Shown here piece by piece: positions 1-8,371 of a DNA stretch of 64,000 nt. The translations under genes were made by a program, and so were the position numbers. This DNA is from Methylotenera sp. L2L1 (GTDB taxonomy: Bacteria > Pseudomonadota > Gammaproteobacteria > Burkholderiales > Methylophilaceae): assembly GCF_000744605.1 (NCBI RefSeq), contig NZ_JQMG01000001.1, positions 1,550,001 to 1,614,000 on the forward strand. The letters run 5' to 3'. Position 1 is the stretch's first letter; every line of letters starts with the position of its first letter. The notes below the pieces were generated by a model. The model ran no database searches, was not told where the DNA came from, and saw only the letters and a list, made by a program, of their open reading frames with translations.

Positions 1-1
1 A

Positions 2-580
2 GGCGTGTTTTTAAATACGTTTAATACGCTGGCTAAGCAGCACGGCTATGCGGGAATTTATTGGCTAGCTGACAATACAGACGATAACAGTGTTTGGGCA
101 TCACAGTTTGATGGATACACTAAATCTGCCACGATATTTAAATACCGTAAGAAGAATAGGCTGTGGTCATATTGCCTAGAAAAACTGACGCGTAAATTTC
201 ATCTGCAAAATTTAGGTCCGTTTGTTTATGACTATGAAGCACTCGCAACCCGCTATAGCAGCTTATCTCATGATAGCAAGCAAGTCCCGGTGGTCTTTAC
301 GGGATGGGATACCAGCCCACGTCATCTTAAGCGTGGCACGATTTTAAAGGGGTTTGATATTGACCAATTTAAAGCACATTTAGATGCGATAAAAGCTCAA
401 TTGTTAGCGCGCCCTCAAGATAATTCGACACAGCTTGTCTTGATTAAATCATGGAATGAATGGGCTGAAGGTAATGTGATTGAACCTGATGATCAGTTTG
501 GATTTTCACTTCTGGAACTTTACCGAGATTTTGCTAAATCACTTTCACGCGACCTGAACGCTGTAGAGAAGAGAGGGTGA
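2..580 (+). CDS. WbsX-like (GH99-like) polysaccharide protein, 5' truncated
   Basis: The reading frame is open from the window edge, so the true start lies upstream; the GTG at position 5 is only the first in-frame start codon visible. The visible C-terminal part (about 192 codons) ends in a segment with IKSWNEWAEGN followed by EPD and FG, typical of the WbsX / glycosyltransferase WbsX-like (GH99-like TIM barrel) family found in O-antigen and capsule loci. Family knowledge places it in surface polysaccharide synthesis or processing; the exact reaction is unknown. The stop codon overlaps the next start by 4 bp (GTGA), so it is translationally coupled to the downstream glycosyltransferase. I cannot judge the missing N-terminal part. 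Confidence 0.7.
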   Translation, partial: GVFLNTFNTLAKQHGYAGIYWLADNTDDNSVWASQFDGYTKSATIFKYRKKNRLWSYCLEKLTRKFHLQNLGPFVYDYEALATRYSSLSHDSKQVPVVFTGWDTSPRHLKRGTILKGFDIDQFKAHLDAIKAQLLARPQDNSTQLVLIKSWNEWAEGNVIEPDDQFGFSLLELYRDFAKSLSRDLNAVEKRG

Positions 581-1650
581 AGTTGAGCGTTTATAACAAA
601 GTTATTCACCTTATCTCTAAATTTAGGCATTTAAGATATAGGCTAGTTAATCGCCCTGTTGATGAAAACACTAAGATAAAAATCACTTACTTATGTCCAG
701 ATGCCGTCAGGGCCTCTGGTGGCACTAAGGTTATTTACGCACATACTTCTATTATTAACACTTACTGCACAGACCTTGCTGAGGCGCAGATCCTTCATGC
801 TAAAAACCCAAAGTTCAGGTGTCATTGGCATTTTGAAAACTTAAAGTTTAAAGATAATTATATTTTTGATAACAATCATGAGCTTTATATCGTTCATGAG
901 ATGTGGGCGGTTCGTGAAGCGGCCATCCTTGCTAACAAGGGAATCAACTATGGTATTTTTGTGCAAAATGGTTACTTGATTAACCGTAAAACACATTTTG
1001 AAAAGGCAAAAATTGCCTACGAAAATGCACGTATCATTTTATGTGTGTCACAAGACATTTATGATTGTTTGGTTTACCTATTCCCGCATGCCAAAGATAG
1101 GATCAAGCGATTACATATCTCAGTGGATGCAGATTTATTCAAACCTGCGATAGTGAAGCAAAATGTGATTACCTATATGCCGCGTAAACTTAAAAAACAT
1201 GCCGAGTTGGTTTTGTTTTTTTTAGCCGCACACCTACCAAAAAATTGGCGCATTGAACCTATTGATAAAATGGGCCCTGCCGAAGTGGCAAAGAAATTAG
1301 GCGAATCAAAAATCTTTATGTCGTTTAGCGAGTTAGAAGGTTTAGGTCTTCCACCAATTGAGGCAGCGTTGGCTGGTAATCTAGTCATTGGCTACACCGG
1401 TCAAGGCGGCAAAGAGTATTGGCATGCGCCGTTATTTGAAGAGATTGCTAATGGAGATATCCGTGGATTTTCGCAAGCTGTACTCAAGGCTGCTCAGCGT
1501 ATAGATAATGGGGAGATTGACGTGCAGCAGTGTTCTGATGCAAGGTCAGCGCTGGCACAGCAGTATCATCCTGAGCTGGAGCGACAAGACTTAGTTGAAT
1601 TGACGCAAATGCTTACGCAAGACCTTCAATCACAAATGATTAGCCGATAA
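577..1650 (+). CDS. Glycosyltransferase, GT4-like C-terminal domain
   Basis: A 357-residue cytoplasmic protein starting at GTG 577, inside the stop codon of the previous gene. The C-terminal half carries a GT-B type donor-binding region: a segment with SFSELEGLGLPPIEAALAGN (about residues 248-267) fits the EX7E signature of GT4-like enzymes, followed by a short region and an acidic tail. The N-terminal half is poorly conserved and contains YIVHEMW and a FVQNG segment, as in surface-polysaccharide glycosyltransferases that recognise an unusual acceptor. Its place between a WbsX-like gene and a polytopic membrane protein suggests a role in building an O-antigen, capsule or exopolysaccharide. 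Donor and acceptor cannot be predicted. Confidence 0.7.
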   Translation: MKLSVYNKVIHLISKFRHLRYRLVNRPVDENTKIKITYLCPDAVRASGGTKVIYAHTSIINTYCTDLAEAQILHAKNPKFRCHWHFENLKFKDNYIFDNNHELYIVHEMWAVREAAILANKGINYGIFVQNGYLINRKTHFEKAKIAYENARIILCVSQDIYDCLVYLFPHAKDRIKRLHISVDADLFKPAIVKQNVITYMPRKLKKHAELVLFFLAAHLPKNWRIEPIDKMGPAEVAKKLGESKIFMSFSELEGLGLPPIEAALAGNLVIGYTGQGGKEYWHAPLFEEIANGDIRGFSQAVLKAAQRIDNGEIDVQQCSDARSALAQQYHPELERQDLVELTQMLTQDLQSQMISR

Positions 1651-3216
1651 TTGAAGATGATGCCTTTAAAAAAACTAACCCAATTAATGATGCGACAGCA
1701 ATTGAGCGTGCTGTTAATTGGCGCTGCGGTTCTTATTGCCATATGGATTATTTATTTGCAGCGTGGCTGGGTAACCTCTGATTCCATTTTATATTTTGAA
1801 ATGGCACGTTTAATTGCTGATGGGCAATGGCAAGTTGCTGCCAGTATGTTTAAATGGCCTTTCTATCCTAGTCTGATTGCCCTAGTGCATATGGTGACAG
1901 GTCTATCTGTACAGACTAGTGCGCAATGTTTAAGTGTTGCTTTTTTTGCAACGAGCCTATGGGCGTTGATTAAAATCGTTACCCAACTTGGCGGTAATCA
2001 GCGTGCACAGATTTTGGCGACCCTAATGCTTTTCGGGTCTACCTATATCGTTGGTGACATTATGCCTATGTCTACCCGTGACCAAGGGTATTGGGCGTTT
2101 ATGTTGTTGGCGTTGTGGCAATTTATTGTGTTGTATAAACACGGAGCTATTAAAAGTGCACTCGCTTGGCAGGTGTTGGTTTTGGTTGCGACATTGTTTC
2201 GTATTGAGGGGGCTGTTTATATACTCGCACTTCCTTTAGTGGTATTGGCGTTTCCGAAATCTAGGGATAACGTTAATACTATTCAAGTGTTATTCCGTGC
2301 CTATGTATTCTTTATTTTACTGGGAATATTAGCTCTGCTTGCAGTCATTATGTCTAATAGTATTAACTTAGATGCACTAGGTCGATTAAAAGAGTTGCTT
2401 ACTGGTTTCTCTGATATTGAGCAGAATATTAAACAAAACTTGATACACCGTGTGGATATTATGCGCGATCAAGTGATTGGTGAGCCATTTAAGGAGTTCG
2501 CTTGGTTTACCGTTTTGCTTTCACTTTTTAGTATCAGCATAATTAAATGTTTCTTTGTTGCGGGTTGGTCACCAGCAATTCTTGCATTATCCAACACGCA
2601 TCAATCACGAGGTGCGCTGGATAAAGATACATTCAAGGTATTAAGTGTTTTTGCGGCAATTACTTGGGTGATTGCATGTTTGATTATATTTAAAGTGAAT
2701 ATCTTATCTGGGCGCTATGTCGTTCTATTTGGGTTTGTACTTATTGCTGTTGCGAGCGTTACTGCAGAAGTGCATTTACAGCAGTGGAAACATGCCACAT
2801 TTAGCAATAGAGCAGTGCTGGTGCTCTGTGCGACTATTGTACTGGTGGGCTTTATTAGCAATGTGCTGCCTAAACGTGATGGGTATCACTACGAAATAAA
2901 CGCAGTGGAGTATGTGCAGCAGTCCCTTGTCGATAGCAAACAACAAGCTGTACTTTATACTTCAGAGAAACAGAGATTTTATGCACAAAAGCCTTATGAA
3001 GATAGAAATTACGATGAGTGGCAATATTTAGTTGAGCGTATTGAGGATGGTCGTGTTAATCAATATGAGTTTGTGGTGATTAATCTTAATCTCAAAGCAG
3101 ATAGCGCTGCTAAAGAGGTTTATTTGCAAACGCACTTAACTCAGTTTAAGCAAGACAAAGTCTTTTATGGCCATAAAAAGAAGAAAAGAACTTTTGTTTA
3201 TCGTCGCATCCATTAG
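1651..3216 (+). CDS. Polytopic membrane protein, GT-C glycosyltransferase-like
   Basis: A 521-residue integral membrane protein with about ten hydrophobic segments between residues 18 and 410 and a soluble C-terminal domain of about 110 residues. An acidic/polar pair follows the first membrane helix (TSDSILYF, about residue 44), and an FRIEG loop lies near residue 180, as in GT39/GT83-like polyprenyl-phosphate-sugar transferases. This supports a GT-C fold that adds a sugar on the periplasmic side, but no diagnostic motif is complete, so O-antigen polymerase or another membrane role remains possible. The start chosen is TTG 1651, which directly follows the previous stop; ATG codons at 1657 and 1660 are equally plausible. 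It is probably the third gene of an operon with the two genes before it. Confidence 0.6.
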   Translation: MKMMPLKKLTQLMMRQQLSVLLIGAAVLIAIWIIYLQRGWVTSDSILYFEMARLIADGQWQVAASMFKWPFYPSLIALVHMVTGLSVQTSAQCLSVAFFATSLWALIKIVTQLGGNQRAQILATLMLFGSTYIVGDIMPMSTRDQGYWAFMLLALWQFIVLYKHGAIKSALAWQVLVLVATLFRIEGAVYILALPLVVLAFPKSRDNVNTIQVLFRAYVFFILLGILALLAVIMSNSINLDALGRLKELLTGFSDIEQNIKQNLIHRVDIMRDQVIGEPFKEFAWFTVLLSLFSISIIKCFFVAGWSPAILALSNTHQSRGALDKDTFKVLSVFAAITWVIACLIIFKVNILSGRYVVLFGFVLIAVASVTAEVHLQQWKHATFSNRAVLVLCATIVLVGFISNVLPKRDGYHYEINAVEYVQQSLVDSKQQAVLYTSEKQRFYAQKPYEDRNYDEWQYLVERIEDGRVNQYEFVVINLNLKADSAAKEVYLQTHLTQFKQDKVFYGHKKKKRTFVYRRIH

Positions 3217-3247
3217 TTAAATGGTTTAAGTTGTTGAGCTAAAGGCT

Positions 3248-3973
3248 TTAATGAGGCGGGTTATCTAAAAACGTTTTCATTGTTTTCTGAAACACTTGCG
3301 ATTGTTTGCCACTTAATTTGGCTTGTTGAATATAAGTGTCGGTTAACAGTTGCCAATATTGCTTGCCAAATTGTTCGTTTAGTTTGGCATAGCGCGTCAC
3401 ATGACGAAAGCTCCGCATGCGTGTGTTAAACCATAGTGCCCAAGGGTAAATGCGCATATCTGCCACATCAATTAATCCCATCTCGCCATCTGGTGTTAGC
3501 ACGATGTTGCCTAAATGTAGGGAGCGGAAGTGCACGCCTGAATCATGCAAACGTGCAATAAATGCACCGAGTTGTAGTACATGAGTGCTGGTTAACGCTT
3601 GGCTTAGGAGTAGTTCTTTGAGTGTGTTGCCAGGTAGTGGTACGTATTCAACAGCATATGTTTGATTAGCTCCACGCTGCTTAGGTTTAAAGGTAATGGG
3701 GGCAGGTAGTGAGCTGAAGGCAGAGTCATCGGCCAGCAAGTAAGTGTCGATGATCTTCACGGTTGGTATGTTTAGTTGATGCAAGCGTTTTGCATTGGCA
3801 CAAAATCGTTGTGCATAACCGTACCACCGCGCAATGCTCCACTGGTTACGTAACCTGAATAGTTTCAATATATTGCCATGCGCAAGCTTGAGCACTTTGA
3901 GACCTCTCGGGTCGAATTCAATAATCTGGGCACCTTCTAAAGACGCTGCTGACAATAACGATGAAGTGCGCAT
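3248..3973 (-). CDS. LPS kinase-like protein (Kdo/WaaP superfamily), atypical active site
   Basis: A 241-residue cytoplasmic protein related to the small LPS kinases of the WaaP/Kdo kinase superfamily. Visible elements are a putative ATP-binding lysine in ILKLFR (K37), an HDSGVHF segment leading into FRSLHLGN (about residues 149-156), and the metal-binding element GLIDVAD (D169). In a standard kinase loop HxDxxxxN the Asp would sit where Ser151 lies here, so the catalytic base is missing or replaced; a related subfamily, often labelled toluene-tolerance protein, has similar loops as far as I recall. It is encoded convergently to the glycosyltransferase block and upstream of nothing but waaC, with which it shares strand. 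It probably modifies the LPS core or acts as a non-catalytic partner of WaaP. Confidence 0.65.
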   Translation of the reverse strand: MRTSSLLSAASLEGAQIIEFDPRGLKVLKLAHGNILKLFRLRNQWSIARWYGYAQRFCANAKRLHQLNIPTVKIIDTYLLADDSAFSSLPAPITFKPKQRGANQTYAVEYVPLPGNTLKELLLSQALTSTHVLQLGAFIARLHDSGVHFRSLHLGNIVLTPDGEMGLIDVADMRIYPWALWFNTRMRSFRHVTRYAKLNEQFGKQYWQLLTDTYIQQAKLSGKQSQVFQKTMKTFLDNPPH

Positions 3974-4128
3974 AAGTATTAATCTATGAGTGCCACTAGC
4001 AGTGACGATATTTAGTAAACAATCCTTACATTATACAACTTGTGTTGGTCTGTTTGATTTTAGAACCAACCTTTAGAGTCGGTTTTAAAGTTGAGCTGTC
4101 ATTGAGGCATTAATAGCTTGGATTGAAG

Positions 4129-5103
4129 TTAGACTGATAGTGCTTCTAGCGCATTGATGACCTCATCAACGCTAGGAACCACATTAATATTGCCTAGGTT
4201 GATGGCAGGAGCATTGGCACCTGCCATGACGCCTGTCAGCTCAGGGTTGGTGTCAGTATAGATGGCAACGGTAGGCGTGCTTAAAGCTGCACTTAGATGT
4301 GATAGACCTGTATCCACCCCGACTGCATAGCGCGCTTTTGAAATTAAGCTGGCTAATTGTGCAATCCTAAGCTTAGGCAATACAACTGCATTGGTCGCTG
4401 CGCTGGCAATTCTTAGTGCGCGTGCGTATTCAGCCTGACTGGCCCAAGGTAGTAATAATTTTAGTTGTTGTGCGTAAAGTGCTGCTGCTAAATTCACCCA
4501 ATGTGATTCAGGCCATAATTTACTGTCTCGGCTGGTACCATGTAAGCCAATCACATAAGGGCTGTTAATCTCGATGTTAAGAGACTCGATCTCTAGCTGA
4601 GGGGCTTGGATGCCATAGTCTGGTGCGCTGTTGGGAACGATGTAACCCAAGCTTTGTGCCACCAATGAGCGATTGCGAATCACTGCATGCTGTTGGTATG
4701 AAATATTGTAGGTGTGCTGATAGAAATGGCTGGCAAATGATTCACGTATAGCGTGTTTGTCGTACCCATATCTTGGTCCTAATGCCCCGCAAGCAATGAT
4801 TGCACTCTTTACCAAGCCTTGTGTATCAATGATTGCATCATAGGGTTTAGCCGAAAGTAAATGCTTACATTCGCGTATTTCATGCCATGTGTTTTGTTTT
4901 AATAGATTTTTCCGCCAGCGCCTGATTGCCACTTGGTGAATGTTCTTCACTTTAGGATGTAAGCGCGGAATGTCAGCAAATGCTTCTTCAACCACCCAAT
5001 CAATATGTGCATCTGGGTGGTGATGCAAAATATCATTGACTACAGGCAGATTGTGTATGACATCACCAAGTGATGAGGTTTTAACCAGCAAAATACGTTT
5101 CAT
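4129..5103 (-). CDS. waaC: Lipopolysaccharide heptosyltransferase I
   Basis: A 324-residue GT9-family enzyme that transfers the first L-glycero-D-manno-heptose from ADP-heptose to Kdo2-lipid A on the cytoplasmic face of the inner membrane. The N-terminus MKRILLVKTSSLGDVIHNLP is the family hallmark, with the catalytic Asp of SLGD near residue 13. A donor-site segment GLHGTSRDSKLWP lies near residue 187, and GVDTGLSHLSAAL near residue 263 is the conserved ADP-binding element. Length matches the family (about 320). Its start is only 28 bp from the divergent waaG-waaP start, so the two promoters overlap or lie within the neighbouring coding regions. ADP-heptose is supplied by hldE, gmhA and hldD about 12 kb downstream. 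Confidence 0.95.
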   Translation of the reverse strand: MKRILLVKTSSLGDVIHNLPVVNDILHHHPDAHIDWVVEEAFADIPRLHPKVKNIHQVAIRRWRKNLLKQNTWHEIRECKHLLSAKPYDAIIDTQGLVKSAIIACGALGPRYGYDKHAIRESFASHFYQHTYNISYQQHAVIRNRSLVAQSLGYIVPNSAPDYGIQAPQLEIESLNIEINSPYVIGLHGTSRDSKLWPESHWVNLAAALYAQQLKLLLPWASQAEYARALRIASAATNAVVLPKLRIAQLASLISKARYAVGVDTGLSHLSAALSTPTVAIYTDTNPELTGVMAGANAPAINLGNINVVPSVDEVINALEALSV

Positions 5104-5131
5104 AGTGATATTTTCGCATACAATTCTATAA

Positions 5132-7135
5132 ATGAAATTCGCTTTTATTATCTTTAAATATTTTCCTTATGGTGGTGTGCAACGCGATATGTTGCGTATC
5201 GCACAAGATTGCCTAGCACTAGGTCACGAAGTCACGGTTTTTACTGGGCAATGGCAGGGCGCGAAACCAGATAATCTAAAAGTTGTAATATGCGAAAGCA
5301 AGGGCTGGTTGAACCATCAGAAGCATGAAGATTTGATTCAAAATATTAAGCAAGAAATAAACGCCAGTCATGTGGATTTAGTTGTAGGTTTCAATCGGAT
5401 GGCTGGCTTGGATGTGTATTTTGCAGCCGACTCCTGTTTTGTAGCCAAAGCTTATGACGAGCGGCCTTGGTGGTATCGTTATACCCCTAGGTTTAAGTGG
5501 TTTCAACGGGCAGAAAATGCTATTTTTAATGTGAGCGGTCACTGTCATATTTTAACGCTGACACAGGCTGAGCAATCCCTATTCCAGCGTTGGTATCACA
5601 CCCCCGATGCACGCTTTCACTTAATACCGCCATTTTTATCGCAACAACGCTTTGGTGCTCCTAGAGGTGTAGATGGTGATGTGGATATTGATAAACGCCA
5701 AGCATTGCGCTTAGATATGCGAGCAAGTTTTGGCTTTAAAGCTGAAGATTTTGTTTTATTATTAGTTGGGTCTGGTTTTAAAACTAAAGGAGCCGACCGT
5801 GCAGTGCTAGCCCTGCATGCCTTGCCCGATGCGTTACGTCAGCAGGTAAGGCTGTTAATTATTGGACAAGATTCAGCACAGCATTTGAATAAGCAGATTG
5901 CAGAGTTGGGTTTAGAGGCGCAAATTAAAGTGTTGGGTGGGCGTGATGATATTCCTCAGCTCATGCAGGCGAGTGATGTGATGATACATCCGGCACGACG
6001 TGAATTAGCAGGGCACGTGTTGCTAGAAGCAATGGCTTGTGGTTTGCCCGTGATTACCACCGACCAATGTGGGTATGCCTCACATATTGAACAAGCGCAG
6101 GCTGGCGCTGTCCTAAAGTCTCCATTCTCACAGCATGATCTCAATGCGGCGTTACTTAATTTACTGCAAGGGCATCTTCAGGCTTACCAAGAAGCAGGGC
6201 GACGTTATGCACAGCAGCTCATGCAGCGTAACCCCGGGCAAGCGGAGGCACGTATACTGACTAATATTGTAGACACCATGAAAACACCACTACTCAAAGT
6301 AACCTCGGATACAAACAATAAAGACCTTTTGTTATGGGTTGCGCCTGAGCATGATGCACAACTAAAAGGCATGTCTTTTGACGATTTTATGGCACTTAGC
6401 GGATTCACTGTTCGTGCTGCCGCCAACCGTAAAACCATGCGTGTGGCTCTTAATGACCGCTCATATTTTGTTAAGCAGCATGGCGGTGTGGGCTGGAAAG
6501 AACTCGTTAAAAATTATTTAAGTGCAAAGCGCCCTGTGATTGGTGCGATGACAGAAGTACATGCGATACAAACATTGACTGCATTAGGCATTCGCACCAC
6601 ACCGATTGCAGCCTATGGGGTTAAAGGTCGCTGTGCAGCGAGTCAGCAGTCCTTTTTACTGACTGAAGACTTAGGCGACATCGTTTCATTAGAGGACATT
6701 TGTAAAACATGGATTGCCAATCCGCCTAGTCAGGCAGAACGTCAGGCGATGCTGATTGCCGTTGCTAAGTTAGCCAAGCATTTTCATGGTGCAGGTTTAA
6801 GTCATCGCGATTTTTACTTGTGCCATATTGCATTGCAGCGTAATGTTCTCGTCACCGCTGATACGGAGTTTTATTTATTAGATCTGCATCGAGTACTACA
6901 TCACCAGCCTATTCATGGCAGTGCTGTGCGCAAAGACATTGCCGGTTTGATGTTCTCATGTATGGATTATGGTTTCACCGCACAGGATTTGGAAGTATTT
7001 AAAACGCACTATTTACCGCAGGATGCAAAATTCTGGCAACAAGTTGATAAGCGCGCGTACAAGTTATACGCTAGGTTTAATAGCGATAAATTCCAGAAAC
7101 GAGTGAAAGCGGAGAGAGAAGCTGTTGATTACTAA
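5132..7135 (+). CDS. waaG-waaP: Fused LPS core glucosyltransferase I - heptose I kinase (WaaG-WaaP)
   Basis: A single 667-codon frame carries two normally separate enzymes. Residues 1 to about 375 are WaaG (GT4): N-terminal FPYGGVQRDM, a glycine-rich donor loop (VGSGFKTKG, about 212), and an EX7E segment in ELAGHVLLEAM (about 291-301). Residues about 383-667 are WaaP, the kinase that phosphorylates heptose I: it has the HRDFYLCH catalytic loop (558-565, Asp560) and LLDLHR (582-587). E. coli WaaP has about 265 residues, so the second part is full length. An ATG at 6278 (Met383) sits where a free WaaP would start, but I see no Shine-Dalgarno site before it and no stop between the domains. The start is ATG 5132; a -10-like TACAAT at 5119-5124 would give a nearly leaderless transcript. 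Confidence 0.9.
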   Translation: MKFAFIIFKYFPYGGVQRDMLRIAQDCLALGHEVTVFTGQWQGAKPDNLKVVICESKGWLNHQKHEDLIQNIKQEINASHVDLVVGFNRMAGLDVYFAADSCFVAKAYDERPWWYRYTPRFKWFQRAENAIFNVSGHCHILTLTQAEQSLFQRWYHTPDARFHLIPPFLSQQRFGAPRGVDGDVDIDKRQALRLDMRASFGFKAEDFVLLLVGSGFKTKGADRAVLALHALPDALRQQVRLLIIGQDSAQHLNKQIAELGLEAQIKVLGGRDDIPQLMQASDVMIHPARRELAGHVLLEAMACGLPVITTDQCGYASHIEQAQAGAVLKSPFSQHDLNAALLNLLQGHLQAYQEAGRRYAQQLMQRNPGQAEARILTNIVDTMKTPLLKVTSDTNNKDLLLWVAPEHDAQLKGMSFDDFMALSGFTVRAAANRKTMRVALNDRSYFVKQHGGVGWKELVKNYLSAKRPVIGAMTEVHAIQTLTALGIRTTPIAAYGVKGRCAASQQSFLLTEDLGDIVSLEDICKTWIANPPSQAERQAMLIAVAKLAKHFHGAGLSHRDFYLCHIALQRNVLVTADTEFYLLDLHRVLHHQPIHGSAVRKDIAGLMFSCMDYGFTAQDLEVFKTHYLPQDAKFWQQVDKRAYKLYARFNSDKFQKRVKAEREAVDY

Positions 7136-7143
7136 GTGATTGC

Positions 7144-8022
7144 TTAGTTTTTAGGCGCGTTCAATTTCTGCATTGCATGACGCCTTGCTTTATACCGGTT
7201 ATATTGCCATAAGTACTGTTCTGGCTTTTGCGCTACCTGATGCTCAATTGCTTGGTTTAATAAGGTAGGTGTGGCGATTGAATCTACTTTATTAAAATAG
7301 ATATGATATCCGCTTCCGTTGCTGAGTCTTTCTCCGAACACCATCATTACCTTAGCGCCGGTTTTTTCTGCTAATTTACTGGCTAAAGTCATGGTGTAAG
7401 CAGGTTTGCCAAAGAAATCCGCCCATTCGCCCTCGCCCTCAGCTGGAATTTGGTCTGGCAAAATACCAATTGCTTCGCCTCGCTTAAGCGCCTGCATAAG
7501 CTTGCGCACACCATTAGCATTTGCTTCGGCAAGCGTGACGCCTGTGCGTGATCTGCCTTTCACAATAAGCGCCTGTAAAAATTTTAACTTTGGTGGTCGA
7601 TACAGTACGGTCACCGGATGTTTCGAGCCGTAGCAAATAGAGGTCATTTCAAAGCAGCCTAGATGAGGCGTTAAGAAAATCAGCCCTTTACCTAAGGATA
7701 ACGCGGCTTCTACATCGTCCCAGCCGTCTATCCCTTTGACTAGGGTTGATAGCTCGGACTCACTTTTCCCCCAGATTGCTAGGGACTCTAATAATGACTT
7801 TCCTGTTTCTGTGATGTTTGCGTTAATTAGTTGCTTGATAGCATCTTCGCCTTCACATAAACCGCTCTGCAAAATATTACTGCGCTGTATACGTGCGCTT
7901 TTGGCGTTACAGAAATACAGCGCCCAACCAAGTGCTTTTGCGACTTGGTGGATAAAAGGTAGCGGTAAAAAGGCTAAGAGTTTGCTAATAAATATGAGCA
8001 TATGGTTAAAGTGTTTAGTCAC
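7144..8022 (-). CDS. LpxL/HtrB-family lipid A acyltransferase
   Basis: A 292-residue LpxL/LpxM-family acyltransferase, inner-membrane bound, expected to add a secondary acyl chain to Kdo2-lipid A. One N-terminal hydrophobic segment (LIFISKLLAFLPLPFIHQVA, residues 9-28) serves as membrane anchor. The HX4(D/E) catalytic motif is seen in TPHLGCFEM (about residues 118-126), followed by VLYRPPK, an ILPDQIP element near 193 and a terminal WQYNRYK segment (about 273), all characteristic of the family. It is convergent with waaG-waaP, with only 8 bp between the stops. I cannot tell whether it is the LpxL or LpxM type. Confidence 0.85.
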   Translation of the reverse strand: MTKHFNHMLIFISKLLAFLPLPFIHQVAKALGWALYFCNAKSARIQRSNILQSGLCEGEDAIKQLINANITETGKSLLESLAIWGKSESELSTLVKGIDGWDDVEAALSLGKGLIFLTPHLGCFEMTSICYGSKHPVTVLYRPPKLKFLQALIVKGRSRTGVTLAEANANGVRKLMQALKRGEAIGILPDQIPAEGEGEWADFFGKPAYTMTLASKLAEKTGAKVMMVFGERLSNGSGYHIYFNKVDSIATPTLLNQAIEHQVAQKPEQYLWQYNRYKARRHAMQKLNAPKN

Positions 8023-8371
8023 CGACTGTAGCGATAGGGTTGGCGTGGCTAATAAAAGCTAAGTGCTATTATTACATGAAACTTGATAGGATAATTTTCA
8101 TCTAGAATTCATCATTCACAATTGCTATTAATAATCACATAGAAAAAGTTGAGCGAGAAGTTATAATCGCAGTAGCATCATGATTTCAAATTGTTTGTTG
8201 CCTTCAGGCGTTACTAACTGTAAAACAACACTGGTTAAGTACAAAACAAGAAGAGCAGGAGTAAACTTTTTGATGATTAATTTCAACGTATGTGTGAATT
8301 GTAATGAATCTGTTTTAACAGTTATATCTAAATTCTAAATTTCAAAAAATATAATCATTTAAGCCATTAGC
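8023..8371. other. 349-bp intergenic region with a possible 21-codon leader ORF
   Basis: This AT-rich gap separates the divergent acyltransferase and tandem-kinase genes. A small ORF at 8273-8338 (ATG to TAA, 21 codons) has an AGGAG 11 bp upstream and encodes a peptide containing CVNCN. Its reality is uncertain. The tandem-kinase gene itself starts at TTG without an obvious ribosome binding site. A TATAAT at 8162-8167 lacks a well-placed -35. No RNA gene is visible. Confidence 0.35.

Noticed and set aside
6278-7135. Separate waaP gene starting at the internal ATG
   Set aside because: No stop codon after WaaG and no ribosome binding site before the ATG; the continuous frame was kept as a fusion.
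8162-8167. TATAAT as promoter of the tandem kinase gene
   Set aside because: No -35 at suitable spacing; AT-rich background makes chance matches likely.
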